Shown: in pieces, positions 1 to 8,183 of the stretch
How the letters are laid out: each line of letters opens with the position of its first letter
How positions within the stretch are numbered: position 1 is the first letter of the stretch
Source: CAZTPJ01 sp964614515
Lineage (GTDB): Bacteria; Planctomycetota; Phycisphaerae; Phycisphaerales; UBA1924
DNA: 64,000 bases
Assembly: GCA_964614515.1 (NCBI GenBank)
Contig: CAZTPJ010000005.1
Span: 1 to 64,000, forward strand
Direction: 5' to 3'
The notes under the pieces: model-generated
What the model saw: only the letters and a program-made list of their open reading frames with translations
What the model was told of the DNA's origin: nothing
Database searches by the model: none
Program-made: the position numbers and the translations under genes

Positions 1-526
1 CCTCGGACAGCGCTGACAGCCCGCGCGTGATGACATTCCCAATCAGGCGCGTCTCAATCTGCGTCATCGGACGCTGCGGAATGAACAAGTCCTGGCTTGT
101 GCCGCCGAGCAGGCGATCCACGATCGGATAGATGATCAGCGGGCTGATTTCCAGGCACATCTGGCCGTCAAGTTTGTCCGCTTCCACGAGGTTGAACGAC
201 GTCGGGTTCGGCAGGCCGGAGATGAACTCCGAATACGTCATCTGCTCGCACGTCGCGACCTTGACCTCCACGATCGTCCGCAGGAACCCCGACAGCGATG
301 CGCCGAAATTCCGCGCGAAGGATTCATGCAGCGTCTGCAACGCCCGCATCTGATCCTTGCTGACGCGCTCCGGCCGTTTGAAGTCATACGGCCGGATCTC
401 AACCTGTTCCGCTTCGCGCCGATGACGGCTGAAGACTTCGCCGTGACGATCCTCATCCTCGACGATGCCGGCGTCAACCGCGGCGAGCAGGGCGTCGATT
501 TCAGATTGGTCCAGGACTTCGGGCAT
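1..526 (-). CDS. fliM: Flagellar motor switch protein FliM (C-terminus cut by window edge)
   Basis: FliM sits in the flagellar C-ring and binds phosphorylated CheY to switch rotation direction. I read the minus strand from the ATG at 526-524; 175 codons are in the window and the frame runs off the left edge. The N-terminus MPEVLDQSEIDALLAAV is the CheY-P-binding segment of FliM (consensus LSQ.EIDALL). It is followed by FKRPERVSKDQMRAL and LHESFARNFGASLS, the conserved start of the middle domain, then by LLGG and the RPMTQIETRLI block. Those blocks are diagnostic, and FliN or FliY would lack the middle domain. No other flagellar gene is visible because the operon lies outside the window. It is divergent from dsbD. 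The call is firm; the missing C-terminal (FliN-like) domain cannot be checked. Confidence 0.93.
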   Translation of the reverse strand, partial: MPEVLDQSEIDALLAAVDAGIVEDEDRHGEVFSRHRREAEQVEIRPYDFKRPERVSKDQMRALQTLHESFARNFGASLSGFLRTIVEVKVATCEQMTYSEFISGLPNPTSFNLVEADKLDGQMCLEISPLIIYPIVDRLLGGTSQDLFIPQRPMTQIETRLIGNVITRGLSALSE

Positions 527-671
527 GGGTGTGGCGATAACGTTTCGGTCGAGCAAGGCGACGCGACAGACTCATCGGACGCGCCCCTACCCCTCCTGCA
601 ACGCGAGTGCCACCACACCCGTGGCCGCAGAATTCGGCTGCGCGATCCGCACACTCCCTCCGCGTCGTCGG

Positions 672-677
672 TATATC
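672..677 (+). promoter_or_regulatory. Putative -10 element of a leaderless dsbD transcript
   Basis: TATATC ends four bases before the ATG at 682, and no Shine-Dalgarno is present. One of a set of similar start sites in this window. No convincing -35 box. Confidence 0.3.
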
Positions 678-681
678 CGCC

Positions 682-2586
682 ATGAACTCGATCCCCATAT
701 CATCCGCCATGAAGACTCTGGCACTGGTGCTATCCCTGATCTTGGCGTTCGTGACGCCGGCCTCAGCGCAGGACGGCCTGACGCTGTACATCAAACCCAG
801 CGCGACGAAGGTTGCGCCCGGTGCGCAAGTTGTGATCGCCGTCGTCTTCGATCACGCCCCGGGGTGGCACATCCACACCAACAATCCCAACATCCCGCGA
901 TCATGGGGCGGTTTCCCAGCCATACCCACCGTCATCTCGCCCAGGTCCGTCGGCACGGCCAAGGCTGAAGTCCTTCAGATCCAATGGCCGGTTTCACACG
1001 ACATTGAGTGGGCCATCGCCGGTCCGCCCGAGTTGTACGCGGTCTATGAAGGTCGCGCAATCGCGTATGTGCCGGTGCAGATTCATCCCACGGCCGTGCC
1101 GGGTCAGACGGCCGAGATCGAACTGAAAGTCTCGTATCAGGCGTGCGACGACACGACGTGTCTGCTTGAGGAAGTCGTGACGGAGACCGTTCGCTTCGAC
1201 GTCGTGCCGCTCGCCGAGGCCGGAGGCTCGATCGCCAACACCGACGCCGACTTCATCGGCTTCGACATCAATGTGTTCGCGACGGGAACCAAGTATGTCG
1301 AAAAGATTCCAATCGACTTTTTCGGCCGTCGCATCATCGAGATCGATCCGACTGGCGCGGTGGGCGTGGTACTCCTGCTGATCGTCGGCTTCATCGGTGG
1401 TTTCATCCTGAACCTGACGCCATGCGTGCTGCCCGTTGTGCCGCTGAAGATCATGGGCCTGAGCAAGGCGGCGGGCAACCCGGCCAGGTGCTTCATGCTC
1501 GGTCTTGTGCTGTCGCTGGGCATGATCGCCTTCTTCGTCGCCATCGGCGCGGCAATCTCCTTCATCACGGGTTTCACGGCTATCAGCAGCCTCTTTCAGA
1601 CCGGTTGGTTCTCCATCGCCGTGGGCATCTTCATCTTCGTGATGGCCCTGGGCATGTTCGGGCTGTTCACCACGGGCCTGCCGCAGTGGGTGTATCGCAT
1701 CACACCGAAGCATGAAACGGTTTCAGGCGCGTTTGTGTGGGGCATCCTGATGGCGGTGCTTTCGACGCCATGCACGGCCCCGCTGATGGGCGCGGCGGCG
1801 GCGTGGGCGGCGACGCAGCCGGCGGTGATGACGATGACGATGTTCGCGGCGATTGGCCTTGGCATGGCCGTGCCGTACATCATTCTGGCCGCGAACCCAA
1901 AGTGGGTGTCGAAGGTTCCCCGCTCAGGCCCGGCGAGCGAACTGGTCAAGCAGGTCATGGGTTTGCTCTTGATCGGCGTGGCGGCGTACTTTCTCGGATC
2001 GGGACTCGGGCCGTATTTCCGCGATGCGGTTGATCCACCGACAACCCTGCACTGGTGGGTGATCGGCGCTTCGGCCGTCGCTGCCGGGGGATGGTTGACC
2101 TATCGAACGTGGCGTATCACGAAGGACTGGGCCAAGCGCGCCGCGTGGACGCTGATCGGCGGCGGACTGGCCGCATCGGGCGTCGGGCTCGTGATCCAAT
2201 TCTCAAGTCACGGTCCTGTTAACTGGCTCTACTACACGCCTGAGAGACTCAGTGAGGCTAGAGCCAGAGGCGATGTGGTGGTCATCGAATTCACCGCGGG
2301 GTGGTGCATGATTTGCCAGACTTTGGAAGCAACGGTGCTTCACCGCGAGAGCGTCTACACAGTCCTCAACGGGGAAGGCTTGACGCCGATCAAGGTTGAT
2401 CTCTCAGGAAACAACGCTGCGGGACAAGCCCTTCTCAAGGAGATGCAGTGGGTTGGGATTCCGCTGCTCGTCATTGAAGGCCCTGGACTTGACAAGCCGC
2501 TCAAGTACGACTCATACTCCATCGGCACCGTACTCGACGCAATCGAACAGGCCCGAGGCCCGAGCGCTCAGGCGAGCACGCCCTGA
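682..2586 (+). CDS. dsbD: Thiol:disulfide interchange protein DsbD
   Basis: DsbD carries reducing power from cytoplasmic thioredoxin across the inner membrane to periplasmic thiol proteins. All three modules are visible in order. There is a signal peptide (about residues 1-30), then a periplasmic alpha domain with a Cys pair in the segment ACDDTTC. A polytopic membrane domain follows with the two buried motifs NLTPCVLPV and STPCTAPL. The C-terminal thioredoxin-like domain has CMIC (C542/C545) in FTAGWCMICQ. At about 634 residues it is the usual length. Starts at 682 and 709 are both possible; 682 is chosen because of the -10-like TATATC just upstream. The many Cys-rich secreted proteins in this window are plausible clients, but that is inference. 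Divergent from fliM. Confidence 0.93.
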   Translation: MNSIPISSAMKTLALVLSLILAFVTPASAQDGLTLYIKPSATKVAPGAQVVIAVVFDHAPGWHIHTNNPNIPRSWGGFPAIPTVISPRSVGTAKAEVLQIQWPVSHDIEWAIAGPPELYAVYEGRAIAYVPVQIHPTAVPGQTAEIELKVSYQACDDTTCLLEEVVTETVRFDVVPLAEAGGSIANTDADFIGFDINVFATGTKYVEKIPIDFFGRRIIEIDPTGAVGVVLLLIVGFIGGFILNLTPCVLPVVPLKIMGLSKAAGNPARCFMLGLVLSLGMIAFFVAIGAAISFITGFTAISSLFQTGWFSIAVGIFIFVMALGMFGLFTTGLPQWVYRITPKHETVSGAFVWGILMAVLSTPCTAPLMGAAAAWAATQPAVMTMTMFAAIGLGMAVPYIILAANPKWVSKVPRSGPASELVKQVMGLLLIGVAAYFLGSGLGPYFRDAVDPPTTLHWWVIGASAVAAGGWLTYRTWRITKDWAKRAAWTLIGGGLAASGVGLVIQFSSHGPVNWLYYTPERLSEARARGDVVVIEFTAGWCMICQTLEATVLHRESVYTVLNGEGLTPIKVDLSGNNAAGQALLKEMQWVGIPLLVIEGPGLDKPLKYDSYSIGTVLDAIEQARGPSAQASTP

Positions 2587-2951
2587 GCGCTGTTCCCCTC
2601 GCGTACCACAGACAACGTGCCACTGGCGGCTCGCCCGCCATTGGCACACAGATCGGGGGACCGCCCACTCCGTGAGTGGTTTGTTGGAGCGAACGAGTTT
2701 GTTCGCCCTCCGGGCGAGGCAAGTCCGGGGGGCCACGGCCGGAGGCTAAAGCCTCCGGCAATGATCGAGCGCCCTACGGGCGAAGAGTCTCGCGATGAAT
2801 CTCGCAGAGATGATGATGGGCGGGGCGTTGCAGGTGGGCGCGGTAGCGCTGACGGGTTGCACGCAACGATCGGAACGCACTGGCGAGCGAGCCTCCGGTG
2901 GCACGCGCCGCCACGCGCACGCACGACACCACGTTCCGCGTATACTCCCGC
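2587..2951 (+). repeat. Intergenic hairpin array between dsbD and nuoI
   Basis: No gene is credible in this 365-base gap. It holds a chain of palindromes. GTGCCACTGGCGG at 2617-2629 pairs with its complement at 2635-2647 (one mismatch). CCACTC-CGT-GAGTGG lies at 2665-2679, GCGAAC-GAGTTT-GTTCGC at 2689-2706, CGCCC-TCC-GGGCG at 2704-2716, a 9-bp stem with a two-base loop at 2739-2758, and CGCCC-TAC-GGGCG at 2770-2782. Several have three-base loops, and later centres are about 30-38 bases apart. No T-tract follows, so these are not simple terminators. Confidence 0.7.
2941..2946 (+). promoter_or_regulatory. Putative -10 element of leaderless nuoI
   Basis: TATACT lies five bases before the ATG at 2952, which places the expected transcription start on or next to the start codon. 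No Shine-Dalgarno and no clear -35. Confidence 0.45.
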
Positions 2952-3497
2952 ATGGCCATCCGCGATCAGGACATCATTCCCATCACGTCCAAGCCCATCA
3001 GCCGCCTTGAGGCTGTGTATCTGCCCGAGGTCTTCAAGGGCTTCGGCACGACGATGCGGCACTTTTTCACATCCTTCGGCCAGGGCCGCACCAGCCGTGC
3101 GCTGCAATACCCCGAGGTCCGCAAGGAAGACATGCCGGTCGAGCAGGGGGGGATGAACAAAAGCAACTTCCGCGGCGTGCATCGCCTCAATCGCGATGAA
3201 GACGGGCGTGTCAAGTGCGTCGCGTGCATGATGTGCCCGACGATCTGCCCGGCGAACTGCATTCACATCGAGGCGGCCGAGTCCCCGTGGGATGACCGCG
3301 AGAAGTACCCCAAGAAGTTCGAGATCGACGAACTTCGCTGCATCTTCTGCGGCATGTGCGAAGAAGCATGCCCGGTGGACGCGATCGAACTGACGACGGA
3401 GTATGACGTGGTCGGCCTGTCCCGGCAGGAGATGATCTTCGACAAAGAGAAACTGCTCAATGTCTATGACGTGACGATCAATAAGAAGCCGATGTAG
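2952..3497 (+). CDS. nuoI: NADH-quinone oxidoreductase subunit I (two 4Fe-4S ferredoxin)
   Basis: NuoI carries clusters N6a and N6b in the peripheral arm of complex I. The 181-residue protein has two CxxCxxCxxxCP motifs, CVACMMCPTICP (first Cys about residue 89) and CIFCGMCEEACP (about residue 130), separated by the NuoI-type linker with EIDELRCIFCG. The N-terminal block YLPEVFKGFGTTMRHFF and the segment RGVHRLNRDEDGRVKC are typical of NuoI rather than of a generic ferredoxin. The ATG at 2952 is preferred to an upstream in-frame start at 2898 because of the adjacent -10-like element. It stands alone: no other nuo gene flanks it, which is unusual for a subunit normally encoded in the nuo cluster. 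Confidence 0.92.
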   Translation: MAIRDQDIIPITSKPISRLEAVYLPEVFKGFGTTMRHFFTSFGQGRTSRALQYPEVRKEDMPVEQGGMNKSNFRGVHRLNRDEDGRVKCVACMMCPTICPANCIHIEAAESPWDDREKYPKKFEIDELRCIFCGMCEEACPVDAIELTTEYDVVGLSRQEMIFDKEKLLNVYDVTINKKPM

Positions 3498-3535
3498 GTC
3501 GCTCCGTCAACGTGGATCGCACCATCCGCTGGCAA

Positions 3536-4468
3536 TTACCTCCCCCCAACCTCCTCCAACCGCAGCACCCGATACCCGCCCTCCCCGCCGTGGCGCTCGC
3601 CGATGGCCTGCATGGTTCCCGTCGGGTCTTCTTCGATGAACTGAAGCGTTTTGATCTGAACGGGACGGCCGCCGGTGCGCGGGTCCGCGGGATTCAGCGA
3701 CTCCAGTTCCGCGAGGATCGCCTCGCGCCCAGCCCCCCACTGCGCGTGTTCGCCAGAACGTCGGATGCTTCGCGTCAGCAGGAAGATGACCTCCGGCCGG
3801 TGCGCAATTGCCCGTCGCAGACCGTCGGATGGGTTCGATGCGCCCTCCGCGTGGATCGTGTCCAGCCATGTGGATGCGGCGCGAATCGTCATCGCATCGG
3901 CCACGGCCAGCCCCGGCCGAAACTCATCGAACCGCGTCGCGCCCCCCGTGACAGATCGATCTCGAAAGATGATGATCGCGAATCGCTGGGTTGTGTCGAG
4001 TCGGCGCAGACTCCGGCGAAGTTCATCGAAGACCATCGGCAGGGATGTGACCATCGGCCCCGAGCCATCAACGACGTAGACGACGCTGGCCGCTCGGTCC
4101 GCGCCCAGGCCGGCGAAGATCACCGGCGCCTCGCTTGTTGCGTCGATCGAAGCCAAGCCCTCGCCCGCCCACGCAACCTCGGGAATCTTCGCCGCGTCGC
4201 GATCCAGCGCCTCAAGCGCACTCATGTGCGGCAGCGCGGGCACGGCCACGGACTGCGTTCCATTCGCACGAGTCGGAGTCTCCCGTGACCGTGGCGTGGC
4301 CATCGCCGCCGGCGCCGGTTCATGCAGGTGATAGGTCACGGGCTTCGTGCCGTCGCCACGTTGGGCCGTCGGCGCGCCAACTCCCCACAACACCGCGCCG
4401 GCGAACACATGCAGGGCGAGCGACACGCCCACGGCCACTGCCACGCGATGAAACTGCGCGATCGACAT
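3536..4468 (-). CDS. VWA-like protein with TonB-like N-terminal anchor
   Basis: 310 residues. The N-terminus has one hydrophobic segment with Ser16 and His20 (SLALHVFAG), the same spacing as the Ser-His pair of the TonB anchor. A Pro/Ala-rich linker follows, then a von Willebrand factor A-like domain from about residue 125 (VVYVVDGSGPM, then FDELRRSLRRLDTTQRFAIIIF). The MIDAS motif DxSxS is degenerate: the last Ser is Pro (DGSGP), so metal binding is doubtful. A C-terminal region with LLTRSIRRSGE and IKTLQFI fits the later strands of the VWA fold. Its start codon shares one base with the stop of the doxX-like gene upstream (TAATG), so the two form an operon. Function unknown. Confidence 0.75.
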   Translation of the reverse strand: MSIAQFHRVAVAVGVSLALHVFAGAVLWGVGAPTAQRGDGTKPVTYHLHEPAPAAMATPRSRETPTRANGTQSVAVPALPHMSALEALDRDAAKIPEVAWAGEGLASIDATSEAPVIFAGLGADRAASVVYVVDGSGPMVTSLPMVFDELRRSLRRLDTTQRFAIIIFRDRSVTGGATRFDEFRPGLAVADAMTIRAASTWLDTIHAEGASNPSDGLRRAIAHRPEVIFLLTRSIRRSGEHAQWGAGREAILAELESLNPADPRTGGRPVQIKTLQFIEEDPTGTMQAIGERHGGEGGYRVLRLEEVGGR

Positions 4469-5169
4469 TACTCCACGTCGATCTCGGCCTTCGCTCGACG
4501 ACGGAACAACACCGCATCAACCGACAGGAACCCAGGACCCGTCAGCAACACGGCCGCGGCCATTGCCAGCATCGACAACTGGAAGAACAAGTCCTTCCAC
4601 TGATGAGAGAACCGCGCGTAATCGGGCAGGAAGCCGAGGTATGTGTTGCCCGACTGCATGGCCGGGCCGATCTGCGAGAGCCAGATCGCGCCGAGCATGA
4701 TCGCGATTACGCCGAGCGATGACAGCCGCGAGAGCAGCCCCGCGAGCAGGAACAGTCCCGCGAGTATCTCCGTAATCGCTACCGCGAACGCCTGGGCCTT
4801 GGCGAAGAAGGGAGACGAGATGAACCTCGGCCAGATGGCTCGCGGTGTGATGCCATTCTCGTCGGCGGCCGGATTCCCGGCCAGATAGATCGATGCGCCC
4901 AGACCCTTGACGACGCGAACGTTCACCGGCGCGTCGGTATTCTCAGGTTGCGCTTCTGTGGCCCCTTGCGGCGTCGGCGCTGGCACGCCCCACACGGTGT
5001 GTACCGCGTCGAGGAATGGCCCCTGCACCGGAAAGTCCGACAGGAACTTGCCCAGCCCTGCCCACAGGAACACAACTCCCAGCACCAGCCGCAGCAGCAG
5101 CGGTGACACGTTCAAGCCCCACCACTGTCGACCCGTCAGTCGAACGTCGTCGGTTGCATCTCTGGCCAT
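4468..5169 (-). CDS. DoxX family membrane protein
   Basis: 233 residues. The DoxX signature LLLRLVLGVVFLWAGLGKF opens the first membrane helix. Three more hydrophobic helices follow (about residues 135-160, 162-185 and 205-225), giving the four-helix DoxX fold. DoxX proteins are inner-membrane proteins linked to quinone or thiosulfate metabolism and to oxidative-stress tolerance. There is a soluble insertion of about 70 residues between helices 1 and 2. An upstream in-frame start exists at 5217, but the ATG at 5169 has a good Shine-Dalgarno (AGGGGA, about seven bases away) and is preferred. It overlaps the next gene by one base, so the two are co-transcribed. Confidence 0.8.
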   Translation of the reverse strand: MARDATDDVRLTGRQWWGLNVSPLLLRLVLGVVFLWAGLGKFLSDFPVQGPFLDAVHTVWGVPAPTPQGATEAQPENTDAPVNVRVVKGLGASIYLAGNPAADENGITPRAIWPRFISSPFFAKAQAFAVAITEILAGLFLLAGLLSRLSSLGVIAIMLGAIWLSQIGPAMQSGNTYLGFLPDYARFSHQWKDLFFQLSMLAMAAAVLLTGPGFLSVDAVLFRRRAKAEIDVE

Positions 5170-5291
5170 TGGCAATTCCCCTGTCAACGAGGTGTATCGG
5201 CCATCACTGGCCGTCAACCATCATAAGGCGCGGGCGCTCCAGCCTCTCCAGACCCCCTTCTCCACCGATGCGATGCCGGATTGCGTTCGGA

Positions 5292-5297
5292 TACAAT
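5292..5297 (+). promoter_or_regulatory. Putative -10 element for tRNA-Leu
   Basis: TACAAT begins 14 bases before the mature tRNA 5' end. No good -35 was found. Confidence 0.35.
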
Positions 5298-5305
5298 CGG
5301 TCGTC

Positions 5306-5389
5306 GCGGGCGTGGCGGAACTGGCAGACGCGCGGGACTTAGGATCCCGTGGCCGCAAGGCCGTGCAGGTTCAACTCCTGTCGCCCGCA
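5306..5389 (+). tRNA. tRNA-Leu(TAG)
   Basis: 84 nt. A seven-base acceptor stem (GCGGGCG with CGCCCGC), the D arm, an anticodon stem CGGGA/TCCCG with TAG in the loop, a long class II variable arm (GTGGCCGCAAGGCCGTGC), and a T arm AGGTTCAACTCCT. The long variable arm and TAG anticodon give Leu. The discriminator is A and CCA is not encoded. Confidence 0.95.
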
Positions 5390-5502
5390 TTCCACTCATC
5401 CGCCGCAACCTGTTCTCGGAAGTGGTGTGGCCGAGCAGTTGCGAACATAGGCAATTTCTCGCGCCTGCGGATCGGGGTTTTCCCGCTTCAGCCCCGTCAC
5501 GT

Positions 5503-5531
5503 TTGTGCGCTGCGACGATTTGATGTATCAT
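5503..5531 (+). promoter_or_regulatory. Putative sigma70-type promoter of the subtilase gene
   Basis: TTGTGC at 5503-5508, a 17-base spacer, and TATCAT at 5526-5531. The start codon at 5593 has its own Shine-Dalgarno, GGAGG at 5582-5586. Confidence 0.45.
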
Positions 5532-5592
5532 GTATCCTGTTAGGGCGGACCACGAGGTCCGGCGGAATCACGTCGAGAATCGGAGGATCATC

Positions 5593-8067
5593 ATGCATCG
5601 AGGAGGCAACCGCGTTGCGGCGTTGGTCTTGGCATCAGGCAGCGCGATCGCGTGCGCCCAGTTGGCGCCGCAGTCGGTCGAGTTCAACGGCCAGTGGTAC
5701 ACCATCCACAAAGACCGCGTCGCGGGCGTCGAGTTCACGACATTCCACGACGGCCAGCGATGGTTCACGATGGATCAACTGCGCGAGCACGTCGCCGCGC
5801 AGTCGCCCCGGATTCTGACCGTTGATGCGCAGCAACTGATCGCGTCGACTCCCGCGACTGAAGCGGTGAAGTTGATCGTCGTGCTGCGCGATCAGCCCGG
5901 CGCGCCGATCTCGCGGGAGGTCTGGGCGAGAGTCACCCCCGAGAAGAACGAATTGACCCGGCAGATCCAGGCGATCACGCGCGAGGCCTTTGCCGGCGGC
6001 GATGCGCCGGTGGGACCGCTTCCGCAGGATCGACGTGAAGCGCGACGCGCAATTTCACGCGTTCTTGATGATCTCGACCGGGACGCGCGGCTCGAGATCT
6101 TCCAGCGCGTGGCCGCGGCCAGCGCCCCGACGCAGAACGAACTCGCCGCCGAAGTCGCCCGCCTGGGCGGGCGAACGCTGCATCGAATCTCCAGCGTGAA
6201 CATGCTCGCCATCGAGATTCCCGCCGGCGCGGTCGAGGCCCTCGCCCGAAGCCCGCTCGTCGCGCAGATCGACATCGATCATGCCATCTCGCACGAACTG
6301 GCCAACTCGCGCCTGGCCCTCGGTGTGGACACGAGTTTCTGGGCCAACGGCATCACTGGCGGCGTGCATGACGCCGGCATCCTCGACACCGGCGTGCAAC
6401 AGAACCACCCCGCCCTCAACTCCTTCACCTACATCTCCAACATCGGCGCGACCGATTCCGGCGGCCACGGCACGCTCATGGCCGGGATCACCGCCTCCAC
6501 CGACGCAAACAATCGCGGCATGGCCTTCGGCATCGACAAGATCGTCGTCGCCATGGCTTCGGGGACGATCTCCATCTCCATGACCAACATGGACTTCATC
6601 GCCGGAACCGGCGAAGTCGAAAACACCAACTACTCCTTCGGCAACGGCACGGCCAACTCCTCTGACTACACGCCCACGGATCAGTTCTTCGACGGCGTCG
6701 TCAACACGCATCGCTACATGGTTTCAAAGTCGACGGGCAACGGCGGATTCGGCTCGGGCAACCCGACGATCACGCATCCAGCGCCCGCGTTCAACCTGAT
6801 GGCGTGCGCGTCGATCAACGACTTCAACACCCCGACGCGCACCGATGACCGGATCAGTTCCTTCAGTTCGCGCGGTCCGACCGTGGGCGGACGAAAGAAG
6901 CCGGACATCACCGCGCCGGGCGATGGCATCACGTCCACGACGCGGACGCTCGGCTTCGGCGGCTGCTCGGGGACGAGTTGTTCCGCGCCACATGTCGGCG
7001 CGAGCATCATCCTGCTTTATGACATGGGTGTGACGGATGTCATGGCCGGCAAGGCCGTGCTGCTCAACACGACCGACGCGATGGATGACCGCGGCACAAG
7101 CAGCACGGGCGATGATGTGTATGTTGACGGCTCGCTGTGGAATCGGCGCTATGGCTGGGGTTACATGAACCTCACCCGTGCCTACGCAAACGGGCTGAAC
7201 TATGTCATCGACACCGTGCCGGACTCGCCTGAGCATGAAGACTTTCGTCTGTACACCGGTCCGATGCAGCAGTTTGACAAGGCGACGCTCGTGTGGGAGC
7301 GTCACGTCGCGTATAACGGCGGCACGTTCCCCACGCAGATCGAGATGCTCAGCGATCTTGACCTCTTCCTCTACCGCGCGGCGGACAACACCTCGCTCGC
7401 CTCGAGCACATCCGCCATCGACAACGTGGAGCAACTCCACAGCCCGAGCAACGAATCACAGGTCGTCATTAAGGTCGAGGCTTCGGGAACATTTGATCCG
7501 TCCATCGAGGAGGAGCGCTTCGCCATCGCCACGCCCGCAGGCTTTTCGCCCGCCACGGGTCCGGAGTTTGACGGCGACTGGACGCACCCGGCCGTCGTCG
7601 GGCCCGGCGAAGAGTTTGAAGTCCGTGTGGATGTGATGAACGCGGGCGATCTCACGGCGCATGGTGTGAGGGTCACGTTCGCGGGTCTGGAAGTCGTGTC
7701 GGGGCCAAATCCGGCCGTGCTCGGCGCGATCGCGGAGGGTGCATCACAACCGGCCGTGTGGACCGTTCGCGCACCCGGCGCTGTTGGGCTGCATCAGTTC
7801 TCGGTGTCGATCACGAGCAATTCGTATGGCGAAGCGTTCGCGGGAGAGAGCCAGTCGAGCATCGAGGTCGGCAGCGCGTGTTACGCGGACTGCGACCCGT
7901 CAACAGGCCCGGGCGTGCTTGACATCTTCGACTTCATCTGCTTCGGCAACAGGTTCGATCAAGGCGATCCGTACGCCTGCGACTGCGACATGACCACAGG
8001 CCCGGGCGTTTGCGATGTGTTTGACTTCCTGTGTTTCAACAACGCCTTCGTTGCCGGGTGTCCGTAG
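5593..8067 (+). CDS. Secreted subtilisin-like serine protease with dockerin-like tail
   Basis: 824 residues. A signal peptide runs to about residue 22, ending ASGSAIACAQ. A propeptide-like region contains VVLRDQPGAP and a helical inhibitor-like stretch. The S8 catalytic domain has Asp265 (ILDTGVQ), His292 (GGHGTLMAG) and Ser462 (GTSCSAPHVG), in the correct order. Next come a domain that looks like a beta-sandwich, a CARDB-like segment (FEVRVDVMNAGDLTAHGVRV), and the duplicated Cys-rich tail from CYADCD to FVAGCP. The tail suggests anchoring or incorporation in a surface complex; no cohesin-like partner is visible here. The ATG has a strong Shine-Dalgarno and a recognisable promoter. A strong hairpin follows the stop. 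Protease substrate is unknown. Confidence 0.92.
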   Translation: MHRGGNRVAALVLASGSAIACAQLAPQSVEFNGQWYTIHKDRVAGVEFTTFHDGQRWFTMDQLREHVAAQSPRILTVDAQQLIASTPATEAVKLIVVLRDQPGAPISREVWARVTPEKNELTRQIQAITREAFAGGDAPVGPLPQDRREARRAISRVLDDLDRDARLEIFQRVAAASAPTQNELAAEVARLGGRTLHRISSVNMLAIEIPAGAVEALARSPLVAQIDIDHAISHELANSRLALGVDTSFWANGITGGVHDAGILDTGVQQNHPALNSFTYISNIGATDSGGHGTLMAGITASTDANNRGMAFGIDKIVVAMASGTISISMTNMDFIAGTGEVENTNYSFGNGTANSSDYTPTDQFFDGVVNTHRYMVSKSTGNGGFGSGNPTITHPAPAFNLMACASINDFNTPTRTDDRISSFSSRGPTVGGRKKPDITAPGDGITSTTRTLGFGGCSGTSCSAPHVGASIILLYDMGVTDVMAGKAVLLNTTDAMDDRGTSSTGDDVYVDGSLWNRRYGWGYMNLTRAYANGLNYVIDTVPDSPEHEDFRLYTGPMQQFDKATLVWERHVAYNGGTFPTQIEMLSDLDLFLYRAADNTSLASSTSAIDNVEQLHSPSNESQVVIKVEASGTFDPSIEEERFAIATPAGFSPATGPEFDGDWTHPAVVGPGEEFEVRVDVMNAGDLTAHGVRVTFAGLEVVSGPNPAVLGAIAEGASQPAVWTVRAPGAVGLHQFSVSITSNSYGEAFAGESQSSIEVGSACYADCDPSTGPGVLDIFDFICFGNRFDQGDPYACDCDMTTGPGVCDVFDFLCFNNAFVAGCP

Positions 8068-8140
8068 GTTCGCTGCGGGCGCACATTTCGTTCATCGCGA
8101 CGATGCATGACCTGAACTCGTGATGGCCGTCGAGCGTATC

Positions 8141-8176
8141 AGCCCCATTCTCGCTGATTCCGGCGAGATTGGGGCT
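8141..8176 (+). terminator. Hairpin terminator after the subtilase gene
   Basis: A 14-base stem with one mismatch (AGCCCCATTCTCGC with GCGAGATTGGGGCT), an eight-base loop, then TTTG. It sits 74 bases past the stop. It also covers a TTG at 8169 that would be the longest start for the next gene, which makes that start unlikely. Confidence 0.6.
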
Positions 8177-8183
8177 TTGTCGC

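Noticed and set aside
2617..3156. A 179-codon plus-strand gene after dsbD
   Set aside because: It lies in the hairpin chain and then overlaps nuoI in another frame; translation is Arg/Pro-rich with no motif.
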